Of a DNA stretch of 64,000 bases, positions 1 through 8,198 are shown piece after piece. Under the pieces are notes generated by a model. The model was given only the letters and a program-made list of their open reading frames with translations. It was not told where the DNA came from and made no database searches. The translations under genes and the position numbers were made by a program. The stretch is taken from NCBI RefSeq assembly GCF_014192395.1, contig NZ_JACHXW010000015.1:62001-126000 (forward strand). Direction: 5' to 3'. Each line of letters opens with the position of its first letter. Positions within the stretch are counted from its first letter, which is position 1. The DNA comes from Paenibacillus endophyticus (lineage in GTDB: Bacteria > Bacillota > Bacilli > Paenibacillales > Paenibacillaceae).

Positions 1-279
1 CTCGATTGCTGCTTGAAAATCATCTACCGGCATGCCCGATAACAACCTTTCCCTAAAGTCCTCTAATATGAATAGCTGTCCGCCTATGTATGCAGCAATC
101 CCTTCAACGGTCTGAACTGCCCGTTTGTACGGACTGGAGATGACATATTCGACAGAGAGATCCTTAAGGAATTCCGTTACCTTTTTTGCATCATTCAAAC
201 CTTGCTCCGACAAGGGCCTAGTTAATTCGTCCGGCGTATAGACTGAATGCGCATGTCTTACAAAATAAAGATTCGTCAT
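1..279 (-). CDS. Histidine phosphatase family protein (partial, C-terminus off the window)
   Basis: The first 93 codons are present. Residues 8-12 read RHAHS, the N-terminal phosphohistidine motif of the phosphoglycerate-mutase-like superfamily, with Ala where RHG proteins have Gly. Around residue 55 SSPYKRAVQT matches the second conserved block (SxxxRAxxT). The ATG has a GGAGGAG ribosome binding site about 13 bases upstream. No signal peptide is visible, so a cytosolic phosphatase is likely. The substrate cannot be told from this fragment, and the second catalytic histidine lies beyond the edge. Confidence 0.85.
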   Translation of the reverse strand, partial: MTNLYFVRHAHSVYTPDELTRPLSEQGLNDAKKVTEFLKDLSVEYVISSPYKRAVQTVEGIAAYIGGQLFILEDFRERLLSGMPVDDFQAAIE

Positions 280-303
280 AGGCTTTACGGGCTCCTCCAC
301 TTG

Positions 304-867
304 TTATTCCACTGTAATCGTTGCATGTACAAAACCGCGATAATAGCTGTCTACGACCTTTTCGTCCAAGGAGAAATCGGTATTCGCTGCGATGAGATAG
401 GTGCCGCTTGGCAGCAGCAATTCCTTCTCCCCGTAAAAGGTTTTCCAAAAGCTCGCGTCGGGATCGTCCTGCGAATAGCCACCGCTTTTGTGGAAGGGAA
501 AATGATGCTTTTCGCCTCTTTTCAGCACGGTCGGTTGAAGCTCAGTCGTATTAGCGCCTTCCATTTCAATGCGCTTGCCATCTGTCAAATAAAATACAAG
601 ATAAGTGCTTGGCCCCCAAATCGTAATCGAGTCTTGATCACCAATGTAGGTCAGGCTAACCGAATAATCGATAGGCTCGCCCTTAGCGAAGGCAGTCTTC
701 TCGATGTTCAAAGTCATTTCGAATAGCTCGTCTTTGTGATGGAGCTTCGGCTCAGCCAGCTTATGGGCTAGCTCAGCGTCAATCTTATTCACTTGCCCGC
801 CTTCTCCATGATGTGCTCCGCAGGAAGTTAACATGATCATAATAGCGATTAAAAATAGGCGTTTCAT
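304..867 (-). CDS. Putative lipoprotein, 187 aa
   Basis: The N-terminus is a short lipoprotein signal: Lys-Arg, a hydrophobic core, then the lipobox LTSC with Cys16 as lipidation site. The mature part has alternating hydrophobic and polar stretches suggesting a beta-sandwich, loosely like Ig-like or BsuPI-type domains, but I cannot assign a family. The sequence after the Cys is His- and Lys-rich. It ends 24 bases before the histidine phosphatase start and may share its transcript. Function unknown; likely anchored outside the membrane. Confidence 0.7.
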   Translation of the reverse strand: MKRLFLIAIMIMLTSCGAHHGEGGQVNKIDAELAHKLAEPKLHHKDELFEMTLNIEKTAFAKGEPIDYSVSLTYIGDQDSITIWGPSTYLVFYLTDGKRIEMEGANTTELQPTVLKRGEKHHFPFHKSGGYSQDDPDASFWKTFYGEKELLLPSGTYLIAANTDFSLDEKVVDSYYRGFVHATITVE

Positions 868-904
868 CGCATTCCTCCTCTTTTTGCGCTTCCCGCTCGA
901 ATGG

Positions 905-1381
905 TTACTTTAGGAACGATAGCACATGCGCCTTTACTTCGGTCTTTTGTTCCTCGGTCAGCTCTACCGAATGATGCTCTTCAGAGACAAGCTCCGGAAC
1001 GAGTATCGTTGAAGGGTTATCGAGCTTCGTTACGTGCTCGTCGCCATCATTGGACATAAACATTTCCGACCTGCTTGAATTGTTGAGTGTGATTTCTGAT
1101 TTTATGAAGTTTCCGTCAATGTCGTAATGATCCTCAATCTTTTTGATTTCGGACTTCACGTATTTCTCTCCTTCAACGACACTGGTAATGGCATTTACCT
1201 TTTTATAGCCCGTTCTCTCGAAAATGCCTTCAGCATTCTGCTCGCTCATTTCTGTGGCAAAAGCCTCAATATGTTCGATCTTCTCCGATTTACCGCAGCC
1301 ATTTAATGTAACGACAATCACGCATAGAAGAATCCATTTTATAGAAATTGTGCAACTGATTATTTTCCTTTTACTGCTCAA
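905..1381 (-). CDS. Putative lipoprotein, 158 aa
   Basis: The N-terminus carries basic residues, a hydrophobic segment at about 12-25, and a lipobox LNGC with Cys29. The mature domain is charged and Glu/Lys-rich with no family I recognise. It lies 37 bases upstream of the 187 aa lipoprotein gene on the same strand, so the two may be co-transcribed as a cell-surface pair. The assignment rests on the signal sequence and the open frame only. Confidence 0.65.
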   Translation of the reverse strand: MSSKRKIISCTISIKWILLCVIVVTLNGCGKSEKIEHIEAFATEMSEQNAEGIFERTGYKKVNAITSVVEGEKYVKSEIKKIEDHYDIDGNFIKSEITLNNSSRSEMFMSNDGDEHVTKLDNPSTILVPELVSEEHHSVELTEEQKTEVKAHVLSFLK

Positions 1382-1456
1382 AACACCACTCCTCTGATAT
1401 ATGATTTTTAATCTGATTACGGTATGAGCAGGTCTTCATCCCCATAATTACAAACG

Positions 1457-1472
1457 TTTACAAATTTGTAAA
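1457..1472. promoter_or_regulatory. Perfect 16-bp palindrome, candidate operator
   Basis: TTTACAAATTTGTAAA is a perfect inverted repeat in the 190-base space between the divergent lipoprotein and Nudix genes. Its size and symmetry suit a dimeric repressor, but no regulator gene is adjacent and chance in AT-rich DNA is possible. Confidence 0.35.
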
Positions 1473-1585
1473 GGTTGCGTTTGAGCGTGTAGCAATCTGC
1501 CGCTTCATTCATGCCATTCAAAATGATATGATTGGTATGATTTTCTATTTCTCTACCCCATTATTCGTTATTGGAGGTTATATGC

Positions 1586-2068
1586 ATGCCCATGCCCACG
1601 CATATTGTAGCAGCAGGCGGTTTCGTAGAAAACGAACACGGACAGATTCTTCTGGTGAAAACAGAGCATGACGGATGGGTGTTCCCAGGCGGACAGGTAG
1701 AAGCAGGCGAGAATGTAATCGACGCATTAATCCGGGAAATAAAAGAGGAAAGCGGAATCGACGCTAATGTTTCATTTTTAATTGGCATTTATTCGAATAC
1801 AGGAACCTATAAGTGGCATGACGGCGTGACTGACATTCCAACGAAGGTCATGATGGATTTTTCATGCAAGGCAGAAGGCGGACAGCTAGCTGTTTCGGAG
1901 GAAACGTCTGAAAGCGGATGGTTCGACAAGGCAGATGTGCTGGCATTCATAACTTCTCCGGCGATCCGTACCCGTTACCAGGCCTATCTGGATTTCAATG
2001 GAAGCATCTGCTATATGGACTATATCACCAAGCCTGATTTTGAGATTAAGCTAAATCGGACCTTATGA
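1586..2068 (+). CDS. Nudix hydrolase, 160 aa
   Basis: A complete Nudix box is visible at about residues 37-59: Gly, five residues, Glu, seven residues, then REIKEESGI, matching GX5EX7REUXEEXGU. Enzymes of this family cleave nucleoside diphosphates linked to another moiety using divalent metal held by the Glu residues. The in-frame ATG at 1586 is chosen because GGAGG at 1573-1577 lies 8 bases before it; the earlier in-frame TTG overlaps that site. Cytosolic, substrate unknown. Divergent from the lipoprotein genes and apparently monocistronic. Confidence 0.9.
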   Translation: MPMPTHIVAAGGFVENEHGQILLVKTEHDGWVFPGGQVEAGENVIDALIREIKEESGIDANVSFLIGIYSNTGTYKWHDGVTDIPTKVMMDFSCKAEGGQLAVSEETSESGWFDKADVLAFITSPAIRTRYQAYLDFNGSICYMDYITKPDFEIKLNRTL

Positions 2069-2117
2069 GAATACCCAATCTGCGCAAACGAGATTAGAGC
2101 AAAGAAAGATATGCAAA

Positions 2118-2202
2118 AAAATAACCGCTACCTGTGAAGTGACCCCTTAAAGTTAGACATCATCTAACTTTTGGAGGTGCAGTTCACAGCATAGCGGTTT
2201 TA
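2118..2202. repeat. Fold-back element with IS3-like ends, probably a bidirectional terminator
   Basis: Outer arms AACCGCTA (2123-2130) and TAGCGGTT (2192-2199), middle arms CTGTGAA and TTCACAG, and inner arms AGTTAGA and TCTAACT form one long interrupted hairpin. Stretches such as GACCCCTTAAAGTTAGAC resemble the termini of IS3-family (IS150-like) elements, with no transposase between them. T runs on both strands outside the stem would stop transcription of the converging Nudix and alpha-glucuronidase genes. It may be a miniature element or two abutting IS ends. Confidence 0.6.
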
Positions 2203-2245
2203 TTATAGAGATTGTTCACCATGTTGTATTCGATGCATCTAACAG

Positions 2246-4309
2246 CTAATAAATTACTCGCCCGTCCGCGTCCGGAATACCCGATTTGCGGAAGAAATAC
2301 GTATTGATCACGTCGCGCCAATGCTTGGCATGCTCCGCTTGCTCGGCCAGCCGCTCCGCAACGTGGACAAAGCTTGCTTCATCGATTTGGCCTTCCAACT
2401 CAGCCCACTGCTCACGCAAACGCTCGGCTTCGTCCGCGCCACCGAAATGCGTATCATAAATATGTTGAATGACGGTTTTTCCAGATTGGAGAATATGCGT
2501 ATACGGCACATGATGGAAAAAAAGCAGAAGCTCATCCGGGCAAGTCGCCGCATTCTCATAGAGAGACGCATTCGGCTCGCTATACTGCGAAGTATAGCCT
2601 GTTCCGCTTGCTTGCGTTCGATCTACGCCGATGCCGTCCCGATCCGCAAAATGATAGGTTCCCCATCTAGAATACTCATAACCGTCTACATCTGGTCCGT
2701 AATGATGATTAGGCGCAACCATCCAGCCAACGCCAAGCGGCGCCGTGTAGGCTTCATATATAGCCCACGACTTCATCAGCATGCCGATGATTACTGTAGT
2801 CACCGTTGGATTGTACCCGAATGTGGCAGCTGCCCACTCCAACGCAATCTGTTCGGCGGTCAGCTCCGGATTCCACACTAGCCTGCCATACCCGTAAAAA
2901 TTCGCCTGCGCGAGAATATGACCGGTCCAGCTCTCCTCATCCCCGATATTCGATACGGCAGCTATTCCGCTATGTGCCGTGCCGTATAATGAACCGTCCG
3001 CTATCCGTTTGACCTGCGAGCCTTCCCCTTGCGCATACGAATCGAAATCCAGTACCTGCTTCCATTGCGGCACGAGGTAGCAAAGATGGCGCTGCTGGCC
3101 GGTATATTCCTGCGTAATTTGAAACTCAACCATTTGGTTGGTTTCCTTGAGCGCGCCAATTAACGGAGACACGGGCTCCCGTACTTGGAAATCCATTGGG
3201 CCGTTCTTGATTTGCAGCAGCACATTGCTTCTAAACCTGCCGTCCAGCGGTTTGAAGTGATCATACGCCGCGCGTGCGCGATCCGTCTTCCTATCCCGCC
3301 AATCCTGCATGCAGTCATAGACGAAGCATCTCCATATGACGAGTCCGCTATAATCGGCAAGCGCTTCAGCAAGCATGTTCGCTCCATCCGCATGGTCACG
3401 CCCGTATGTGAAGGGACCGGGACGGTGCTCAGAGTCCGCCTTCACTACGAATCCTCCAAAATCGGGTATATGGGAATAAATGCGGGCAGCCGTATCCTTC
3501 CACCAGCTTTGCACCCCTGCATCAAGCGGGTCAGCTGTATTCCGTTCGCCTAATTGCAGAGGAGCGGCAAAGTTAACGCTTAGGAACAACGCAATCCCGT
3601 ACGCCCGGAAAAGATCGGCAAGGCGCGCTACCTCCGGAAGCTGCTCCTCCGTAATAAACCGGGTTTCCAGCTCGTGCACATTCACATTATTGATGGAAAT
3701 GGCATTCAGCCCGATGGAAGCGAGCAGCCGCGCGTAATCCCGAATTCGCCCCAAGTCGCTTGCAATGCGGCCGTTTCCATAAAAAATAGACCTGCCCGCA
3801 TACCCTCTCTCAATGGTGCCGTCAGCATTATCCCATTGATTGATCATGCGCAGCTCATTGGCGGGTGACTCCTTGGTATTCAGCTCAGCTGCCCGCTTAC
3901 CGGAAGCGACCATTCGCAGCAAATGGAATACCCCATACATAATGCCTTTGTCGGAGCCTCCGATAAGATATATAGCCTCATTGCCGTTCGCTGCTTGCAT
4001 ATACTGTAGCTCGAATCCATCCTCGCGCTGGCTCCGCTCTCCCTGAGTGTTAGCTTCGGGACATAGGCGGATACGGAGACCGCCTGCGTTTTCTTCTTCC
4101 GCCCTGCTCGCTGAGCCTTCCTTCACGCTTGCTGCAATGCCTAGCAAAGCCTGAATACCCTGCTGCAGCTCCTTTAAAGCGGTTTGCAAGACCAAGGTCG
4201 GCTTGCATTCAACCGATACCTGCCCGAGGAGAGAAGCATATGCTTCTCTCCTTTCTTTATCTTCAATCAGCTGAACATTCAGCCACGCTTTATACATGGA
4301 AAGACTCAC
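2246..4309 (-). CDS. aguA: Alpha-glucuronidase, GH67
   Basis: This enzyme removes 4-O-methyl-glucuronate from the non-reducing end of short xylo-oligosaccharides (aldouronates) in the cytosol. Length (687 aa) fits GH67. Glu294 in [10 protein letters not shown] is the expected acid; Asp373 in [11 protein letters not shown] and Glu401 in [10 protein letters not shown] are the expected base residues. Their spacing (79 and 28) equals that of Glu285, Asp364 and Glu392 of the Geobacillus enzyme. There is no signal peptide. The GTG start is preceded by GAGGAGG at 11 bases. It is the last gene of the aldouronate import cluster, 23 bases after the permease. The GH10 and GH43 genes that accompany it in some Paenibacillus are absent here. 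Confidence 0.96.
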   Translation of the reverse strand: MSLSMYKAWLNVQLIEDKERREAYASLLGQVSVECKPTLVLQTALKELQQGIQALLGIAASVKEGSASRAEEENAGGLRIRLCPEANTQGERSQREDGFELQYMQAANGNEAIYLIGGSDKGIMYGVFHLLRMVASGKRAAELNTKESPANELRMINQWDNADGTIERGYAGRSIFYGNGRIASDLGRIRDYARLLASIGLNAISINNVNVHELETRFITEEQLPEVARLADLFRAYGIALFLSVNFAAPLQLGERNTADPLDAGVQSWWKDTAARIYSHIPDFGGFVVKADSEHRPGPFTYGRDHADGANMLAEALADYSGLVIWRCFVYDCMQDWRDRKTDRARAAYDHFKPLDGRFRSNVLLQIKNGPMDFQVREPVSPLIGALKETNQMVEFQITQEYTGQQRHLCYLVPQWKQVLDFDSYAQGEGSQVKRIADGSLYGTAHSGIAAVSNIGDEESWTGHILAQANFYGYGRLVWNPELTAEQIALEWAAATFGYNPTVTTVIIGMLMKSWAIYEAYTAPLGVGWMVAPNHHYGPDVDGYEYSRWGTYHFADRDGIGVDRTQASGTGYTSQYSEPNASLYENAATCPDELLLFFHHVPYTHILQSGKTVIQHIYDTHFGGADEAERLREQWAELEGQIDEASFVHVAERLAEQAEHAKHWRDVINTYFFRKSGIPDADGRVIY

Positions 4310-4332
4310 GTTTGTTTATGCCTCCTCGTGCG

Positions 4333-5271
4333 TTATCCTTTCACGCCGCCAACCGTCATCCCTTTTACGAAATATTTCTGCAGGAACGGATATACCATAA
4401 TGATCGGCAGCGACGCTACGATGGTCATCGTTGCGCGGATGGCGAACGGCGTTACCGTATTGGCCCCCGAATTGCCCGCATTGGCGAATGCATCGCCAGC
4501 AGATTTGGTCGTTAAGGACGCATTGGAATTTTGCAGGATTTTCTGAAGCTCATACTGCAATGTGCTCAAATCAATGTTCGACGAGTTGTAGAGGAATACG
4601 TCAAACCATTGATTCCATTGATAGACGGCCGAGAACAAAGCTACGGTGGCAAGCACAGGAACGCACAGCGGCAGCACGATGCTGTAGAACATTTTGAAAT
4701 CGCCTGCCCCGTCAATTCTTGCCGACTCCAATATGCTCTCCGGCAGCCCTTCGATAAAGGAGCGGATGATAATTAAATTGAACACGCCGATCAAGCCTGG
4801 AAAGATGTAGACCCAGAAATTGTCGAGCAAGCCTAAATCACGGATTAATAGAAAGTTCGGAATAAGGCCGCCGTTGAAATACATGGTCAGTATAAAGGCT
4901 ATCGTCACGAACTTACGAAGCACGAATTCTTGCCTGGTAATCGTATACGCGACCATTGCCGAGCAAAATACGGTGGCAATCGTCCCAATTACTGTGCGCA
5001 GAATGGAAATAAGCGTCGCATGGAAAATCGTCGATTCCTTCATGACGTAGGCATAGTTGTCGAGTGTCCACATCCGAGGAAGCAAATAGATGCCCCCTTT
5101 GATCGAATCGGTCGCGTTATTCAGCGATACGGCAGCCGTATTCAAGAATGGGTACAGGGTTACAACCATCAGCAAGGTGAGAAAAATATAATTGCAAATA
5201 TCGAAGATACGATCGCCGTGCGACGAACGAATCTGGCTTGGCTTTGTGGGCACCGCTTTAGAATGATTCAT
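4333..5271 (-). CDS. ytcP: Sugar ABC transporter permease (LplC/YtcP type)
   Basis: An integral membrane subunit of a CUT1-type carbohydrate importer with about six membrane segments. The cytoplasmic EAA loop is visible as ARIDGAGDFKMF near residue 187, which docks to a shared ATPase (MsmX type, not in the window). The end MTVGGVKG is typical of YtcP proteins. It lies 15 bases after the partner permease gene and 23 bases before aguA, so import of aldouronates is the likely role by context. Confidence 0.92.
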   Translation of the reverse strand: MNHSKAVPTKPSQIRSSHGDRIFDICNYIFLTLLMVVTLYPFLNTAAVSLNNATDSIKGGIYLLPRMWTLDNYAYVMKESTIFHATLISILRTVIGTIATVFCSAMVAYTITRQEFVLRKFVTIAFILTMYFNGGLIPNFLLIRDLGLLDNFWVYIFPGLIGVFNLIIIRSFIEGLPESILESARIDGAGDFKMFYSIVLPLCVPVLATVALFSAVYQWNQWFDVFLYNSSNIDLSTLQYELQKILQNSNASLTTKSAGDAFANAGNSGANTVTPFAIRATMTIVASLPIIMVYPFLQKYFVKGMTVGGVKG

Positions 5272-5286
5272 GACGCACCCCTTCCT

Positions 5287-6261
5287 CTAGAATAGTCTGG
5301 ACTCGCCCATTCGCTTCGCAAGATTGTTGGCCGCGAATAAGAGAATGAAGCTGATGATTGTTTTGAACATGCCTGCCGCAATAGATAACGAATAATTGCC
5401 TTGTGCAATTCCGTATTTCAGTACAAATATGTCAAGGTTCTCTGAAAAGTCGACATTCATGCCATTACCCAGCAAATACTGCGGCTCGAAGCCCGACTCC
5501 AGCAAATACCCGATATTCATAATTAGCAATACGATAATAACCGGTTTAATACCTGGCAGCGTCACATACCACATCCGTTTGATCCGACCTGCCCCGTCCA
5601 TCTCCGCCGCTTCGTATTGCGCAGGGTCGATCATCGTCATGGCTGCCAAATAGACAATCGTATTCCAACCCACGTCTTTCCACACGGAGCTTGCGCCGAA
5701 TATATTCCAGAATTGCTCCGGAATGCCGAGAAACAGGATTTCCTCACCCTTCTCTACGAAGCCCATCCACAGCAGCAATTGATTGATAATGCCATCTGGC
5801 GATAACGTGGTCTGAATAATGCTGGCCGCAACAACCCATGAAATGAAATGCGGCAAATAACTGACCGTTTGTACAATTCGCTTGAAAGCTACCTTACGTA
5901 CCTCGTTAAGCAGCAAGGCAAGCGTTATGGCTGTTACGAAGCCAAGAACTAGATTGATTCCGCTCATTGCAAGCGTATTGCGAAGAACGCGAATGAAACG
6001 CTCATCCTGGAATAGAAACTTAAAATGCTCGAATCCCGCCCACGTCTGTTCGCCGAAGCTTCTCGCTGGCTTATAATCCTGGAAGGCGATGGTCCACCCC
6101 CAAAGAGGCATGTATTTAAAAATGAACAGCCAAACCAAAAACGGTACAGACATAAGTACGAGCACACGCTGCTCGACAAGCTTTATCGCAAAACGCTTCA
6201 GTCCTGACGGCTTCTTAGGCAACATCAGAGGTGACGCTGGCATCGTAGGTTTATGTTCCAT
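5287..6261 (-). CDS. lplB: Sugar ABC transporter permease (LplB type)
   Basis: First of the two membrane subunits of the importer. An N-terminal membrane segment at about 32-50 is followed by the typical LplB pattern FKYMPLWGWTIAFQDYKP, and the EAA loop reads YEAAEMDGAGRIKRMWYV near residue 205. The start has AAGGAGAG upstream. It lies 93 bases after the binding-protein gene, with a stem-loop between that may lower its expression relative to the binding protein. No ATPase is encoded nearby, as is usual for this family. Confidence 0.93.
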   Translation of the reverse strand: MEHKPTMPASPLMLPKKPSGLKRFAIKLVEQRVLVLMSVPFLVWLFIFKYMPLWGWTIAFQDYKPARSFGEQTWAGFEHFKFLFQDERFIRVLRNTLAMSGINLVLGFVTAITLALLLNEVRKVAFKRIVQTVSYLPHFISWVVAASIIQTTLSPDGIINQLLLWMGFVEKGEEILFLGIPEQFWNIFGASSVWKDVGWNTIVYLAAMTMIDPAQYEAAEMDGAGRIKRMWYVTLPGIKPVIIVLLIMNIGYLLESGFEPQYLLGNGMNVDFSENLDIFVLKYGIAQGNYSLSIAAGMFKTIISFILLFAANNLAKRMGESRLF

Positions 6262-6302
6262 CTATTCTCTCTCCTTCCGGACTGAATGAGGCTAGAGCAG
6301 CA

Positions 6303-6338
6303 GAAAGGCCAGCTCCTTAAGCTGAAAACCGGCCTTTC
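6303..6338 (-). terminator. Stem-loop between binding-protein and permease genes
   Basis: GAAAGGCC (6303-6310) pairs with GGCCTTTC (6331-6338). There is no U run after it on the minus strand, so it is more likely a partial terminator or mRNA stabiliser that keeps binding-protein message more abundant than permease message. Confidence 0.55.
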
Positions 6339-6354
6339 GCTCTCTTCTAGTTTG

Positions 6355-8058
6355 CTATTGTTTGGAAGCCTCGATGAGCTTCTTCACTTCGTCTGTCGTC
6401 CATTTCTCGTAGGCTGCGGTATCAAGCTTGCCGAATGCCTCCAAATATTCCGCCCAGACTTTATCAAAGTCGGCTGTTTTCGCAAGCACAAGCTTAGGGA
6501 AGTACTTCTTCGTAATTTCGTCTTTTTTCGTTTCCCATATTTGCTGCGCGGAGCCCTGCTCCTTCGGAATGCCCCATGATGGATACCAAGGACGGTTATC
6601 CGGCGCGGCAAACATTTCGGAATAGGTTTTCACGCCATATTTGTCAAGAATCATTTTATCTGCGTCCGTGAGGCTCATTTGGAATACTTCCGGCTGCAAG
6701 CCAGGTGCAGCGGAGTTGCCGTCAGGCAGCGATGAACCGCCTCCATACAGCGGCCAGTTCCATGAATAGTATTTAAAGCCGAAGGATTCATTGAACGGCT
6801 CGTCGATCTTAGCGATTTGCTCTGCGGTACGGAACATGCGGCCTTTGTCGTCAACCTCGTAGGTTTCACCTTTGATGCCCCATTTTTGCAAAATTTGGTT
6901 CTCATCCGTTAGCAAATTATCGAGATATTGAATAATGCGAACCGGATCCTTCGCGCTAACGGTAATGCCCATGCCGCGGTTTTTGACGAAGCCTGGAGGG
7001 TCCAAATATTGGTCCTTCTGTCCGTCGAACGTTACCGGCAATGGGAAGTAAACGAAATCGTCCTGCGTCGGATCGGCTTTCGCTGCATCCTTAAGCGCAT
7101 TCTGGGCATTCGCGAATTGCCAGCCGTAATCGAAGAAGCCCACAACTTTATGCGAAGTCAATTTCGCCAAATATTGATCAAAATTGTCTACAAAGGATGC
7201 TTTGTCGAACAGCCCTTGCGCGTTAAGCTCATTCAGCTTGGACAGCCAACGCTTCGTATTGTCATCCGCCGCGTAGGTTTTGGCATCGAATGTCGTCATG
7301 TCTACAATGACATTCCCATCATTCGGATAACCAGCTAGATGGTTCGGAGGATTGGAGGTAGCGAAAAAGCGCCAGTCATGCGTTAAGGAAACCATACCTG
7401 TCAGTTCCTCGTCTTTGTGCTTCTCCACGAAGTTTTTAATCAAATCCACATAGGCATCCAGCGTCGTGATTTTCGGATAGCCCGCTTCCTTCAGCACGCG
7501 GCGCTGTACCCAGAAAGCGCCTTGGTTGATATTCGGATCAGGAATGTATTCCCCAACTGTATTGGAGAAAGGCAGGAAGTAGATTTTACCGTCTGCTGCT
7601 TTCATTTGGTTGAAGTAAGGGCCGTATACGCGTTTGATATTCGGACCATATTTCTCGATAAGCTCATCGAGTGCAATGAATGCTCCCGCATCGAGAATCT
7701 TATCAATCGCCGCATCAGGGATCATCACATCGGGATAAGCATTCGATGCGATCATCGTACCGATCTTCGTATTCAGATCTCCGACCAAATGCTCAATTTT
7801 GAAGTTAACGCCAGTTTGATCCTCGAGCAGCTTGCCGATCTTTGTCTCGTTCGTATTCGTATCCTTTGCCGCCGCTACTCCGTTGAAATAAGTAAAGGTC
7901 ACTTTCTCAACAGGTTTCTCTGTCTCGCTGTTCACGGCCGTATTTGTGTCATTCGTGCTGTTTGATGGCTTTGCTTCCCCGCCATTTCCGTTATTCGAGC
8001 ATGCTACAGTAAAAATCATGAAGGCAGCCAAACAAACAAATAATAATTTCTTTGTCAC
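6355..8058 (-). CDS. lplA: Extracellular sugar-binding lipoprotein of ABC importer (LplA/YtcQ type)
   Basis: A 567 aa solute-binding protein with a lipoprotein signal (lipobox TVAC, Cys20), then a Gly/Asn/Thr/Glu-rich linker to about residue 50. The mature domain shows features of large LplA-type proteins, such as the DVMIPDAAID region and the Trp/Tyr-rich SFGFKYYSWNWPLYGGG segment. It would capture aldouronates outside the membrane. The GTG start at 8058 has AAAGGGG at 9-10 bases. It follows the two-component genes and precedes two permeases and aguA. A promoter with a CcpA-type site lies upstream. Confidence 0.93.
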   Translation of the reverse strand: MTKKLLFVCLAAFMIFTVACSNNGNGGEAKPSNSTNDTNTAVNSETEKPVEKVTFTYFNGVAAAKDTNTNETKIGKLLEDQTGVNFKIEHLVGDLNTKIGTMIASNAYPDVMIPDAAIDKILDAGAFIALDELIEKYGPNIKRVYGPYFNQMKAADGKIYFLPFSNTVGEYIPDPNINQGAFWVQRRVLKEAGYPKITTLDAYVDLIKNFVEKHKDEELTGMVSLTHDWRFFATSNPPNHLAGYPNDGNVIVDMTTFDAKTYAADDNTKRWLSKLNELNAQGLFDKASFVDNFDQYLAKLTSHKVVGFFDYGWQFANAQNALKDAAKADPTQDDFVYFPLPVTFDGQKDQYLDPPGFVKNRGMGITVSAKDPVRIIQYLDNLLTDENQILQKWGIKGETYEVDDKGRMFRTAEQIAKIDEPFNESFGFKYYSWNWPLYGGGSSLPDGNSAAPGLQPEVFQMSLTDADKMILDKYGVKTYSEMFAAPDNRPWYPSWGIPKEQGSAQQIWETKKDEITKKYFPKLVLAKTADFDKVWAEYLEAFGKLDTAAYEKWTTDEVKKLIEASKQ

Positions 8059-8091
8059 TTTTTTCTAGCCCCTTTCCAATCTTTTGTTTTT

Positions 8092-8110
8092 TGTAAGCAC
8101 TTTCATTATA
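8092..8110 (-). promoter_or_regulatory. Promoter -10 and catabolite-responsive element
   Basis: On the minus strand TATAAT (8105-8110) is followed directly by TGAAAGTGCTTACA (8092-8105), one mismatch from the CcpA cre consensus TGWNANCGNTNWCA. A cre over the transcription start would give repression by preferred sugars. No convincing -35 box is seen, which fits dependence on the YesN-type activator encoded upstream. Confidence 0.6.
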
Positions 8111-8198
8111 AAAAAATTAAAAACCTTTGTTCACCCGCTAAACTATAGTTCATACTTAAAAAAACATATATCCTTTGGCGCCTTCAGGTGCAGCATGT

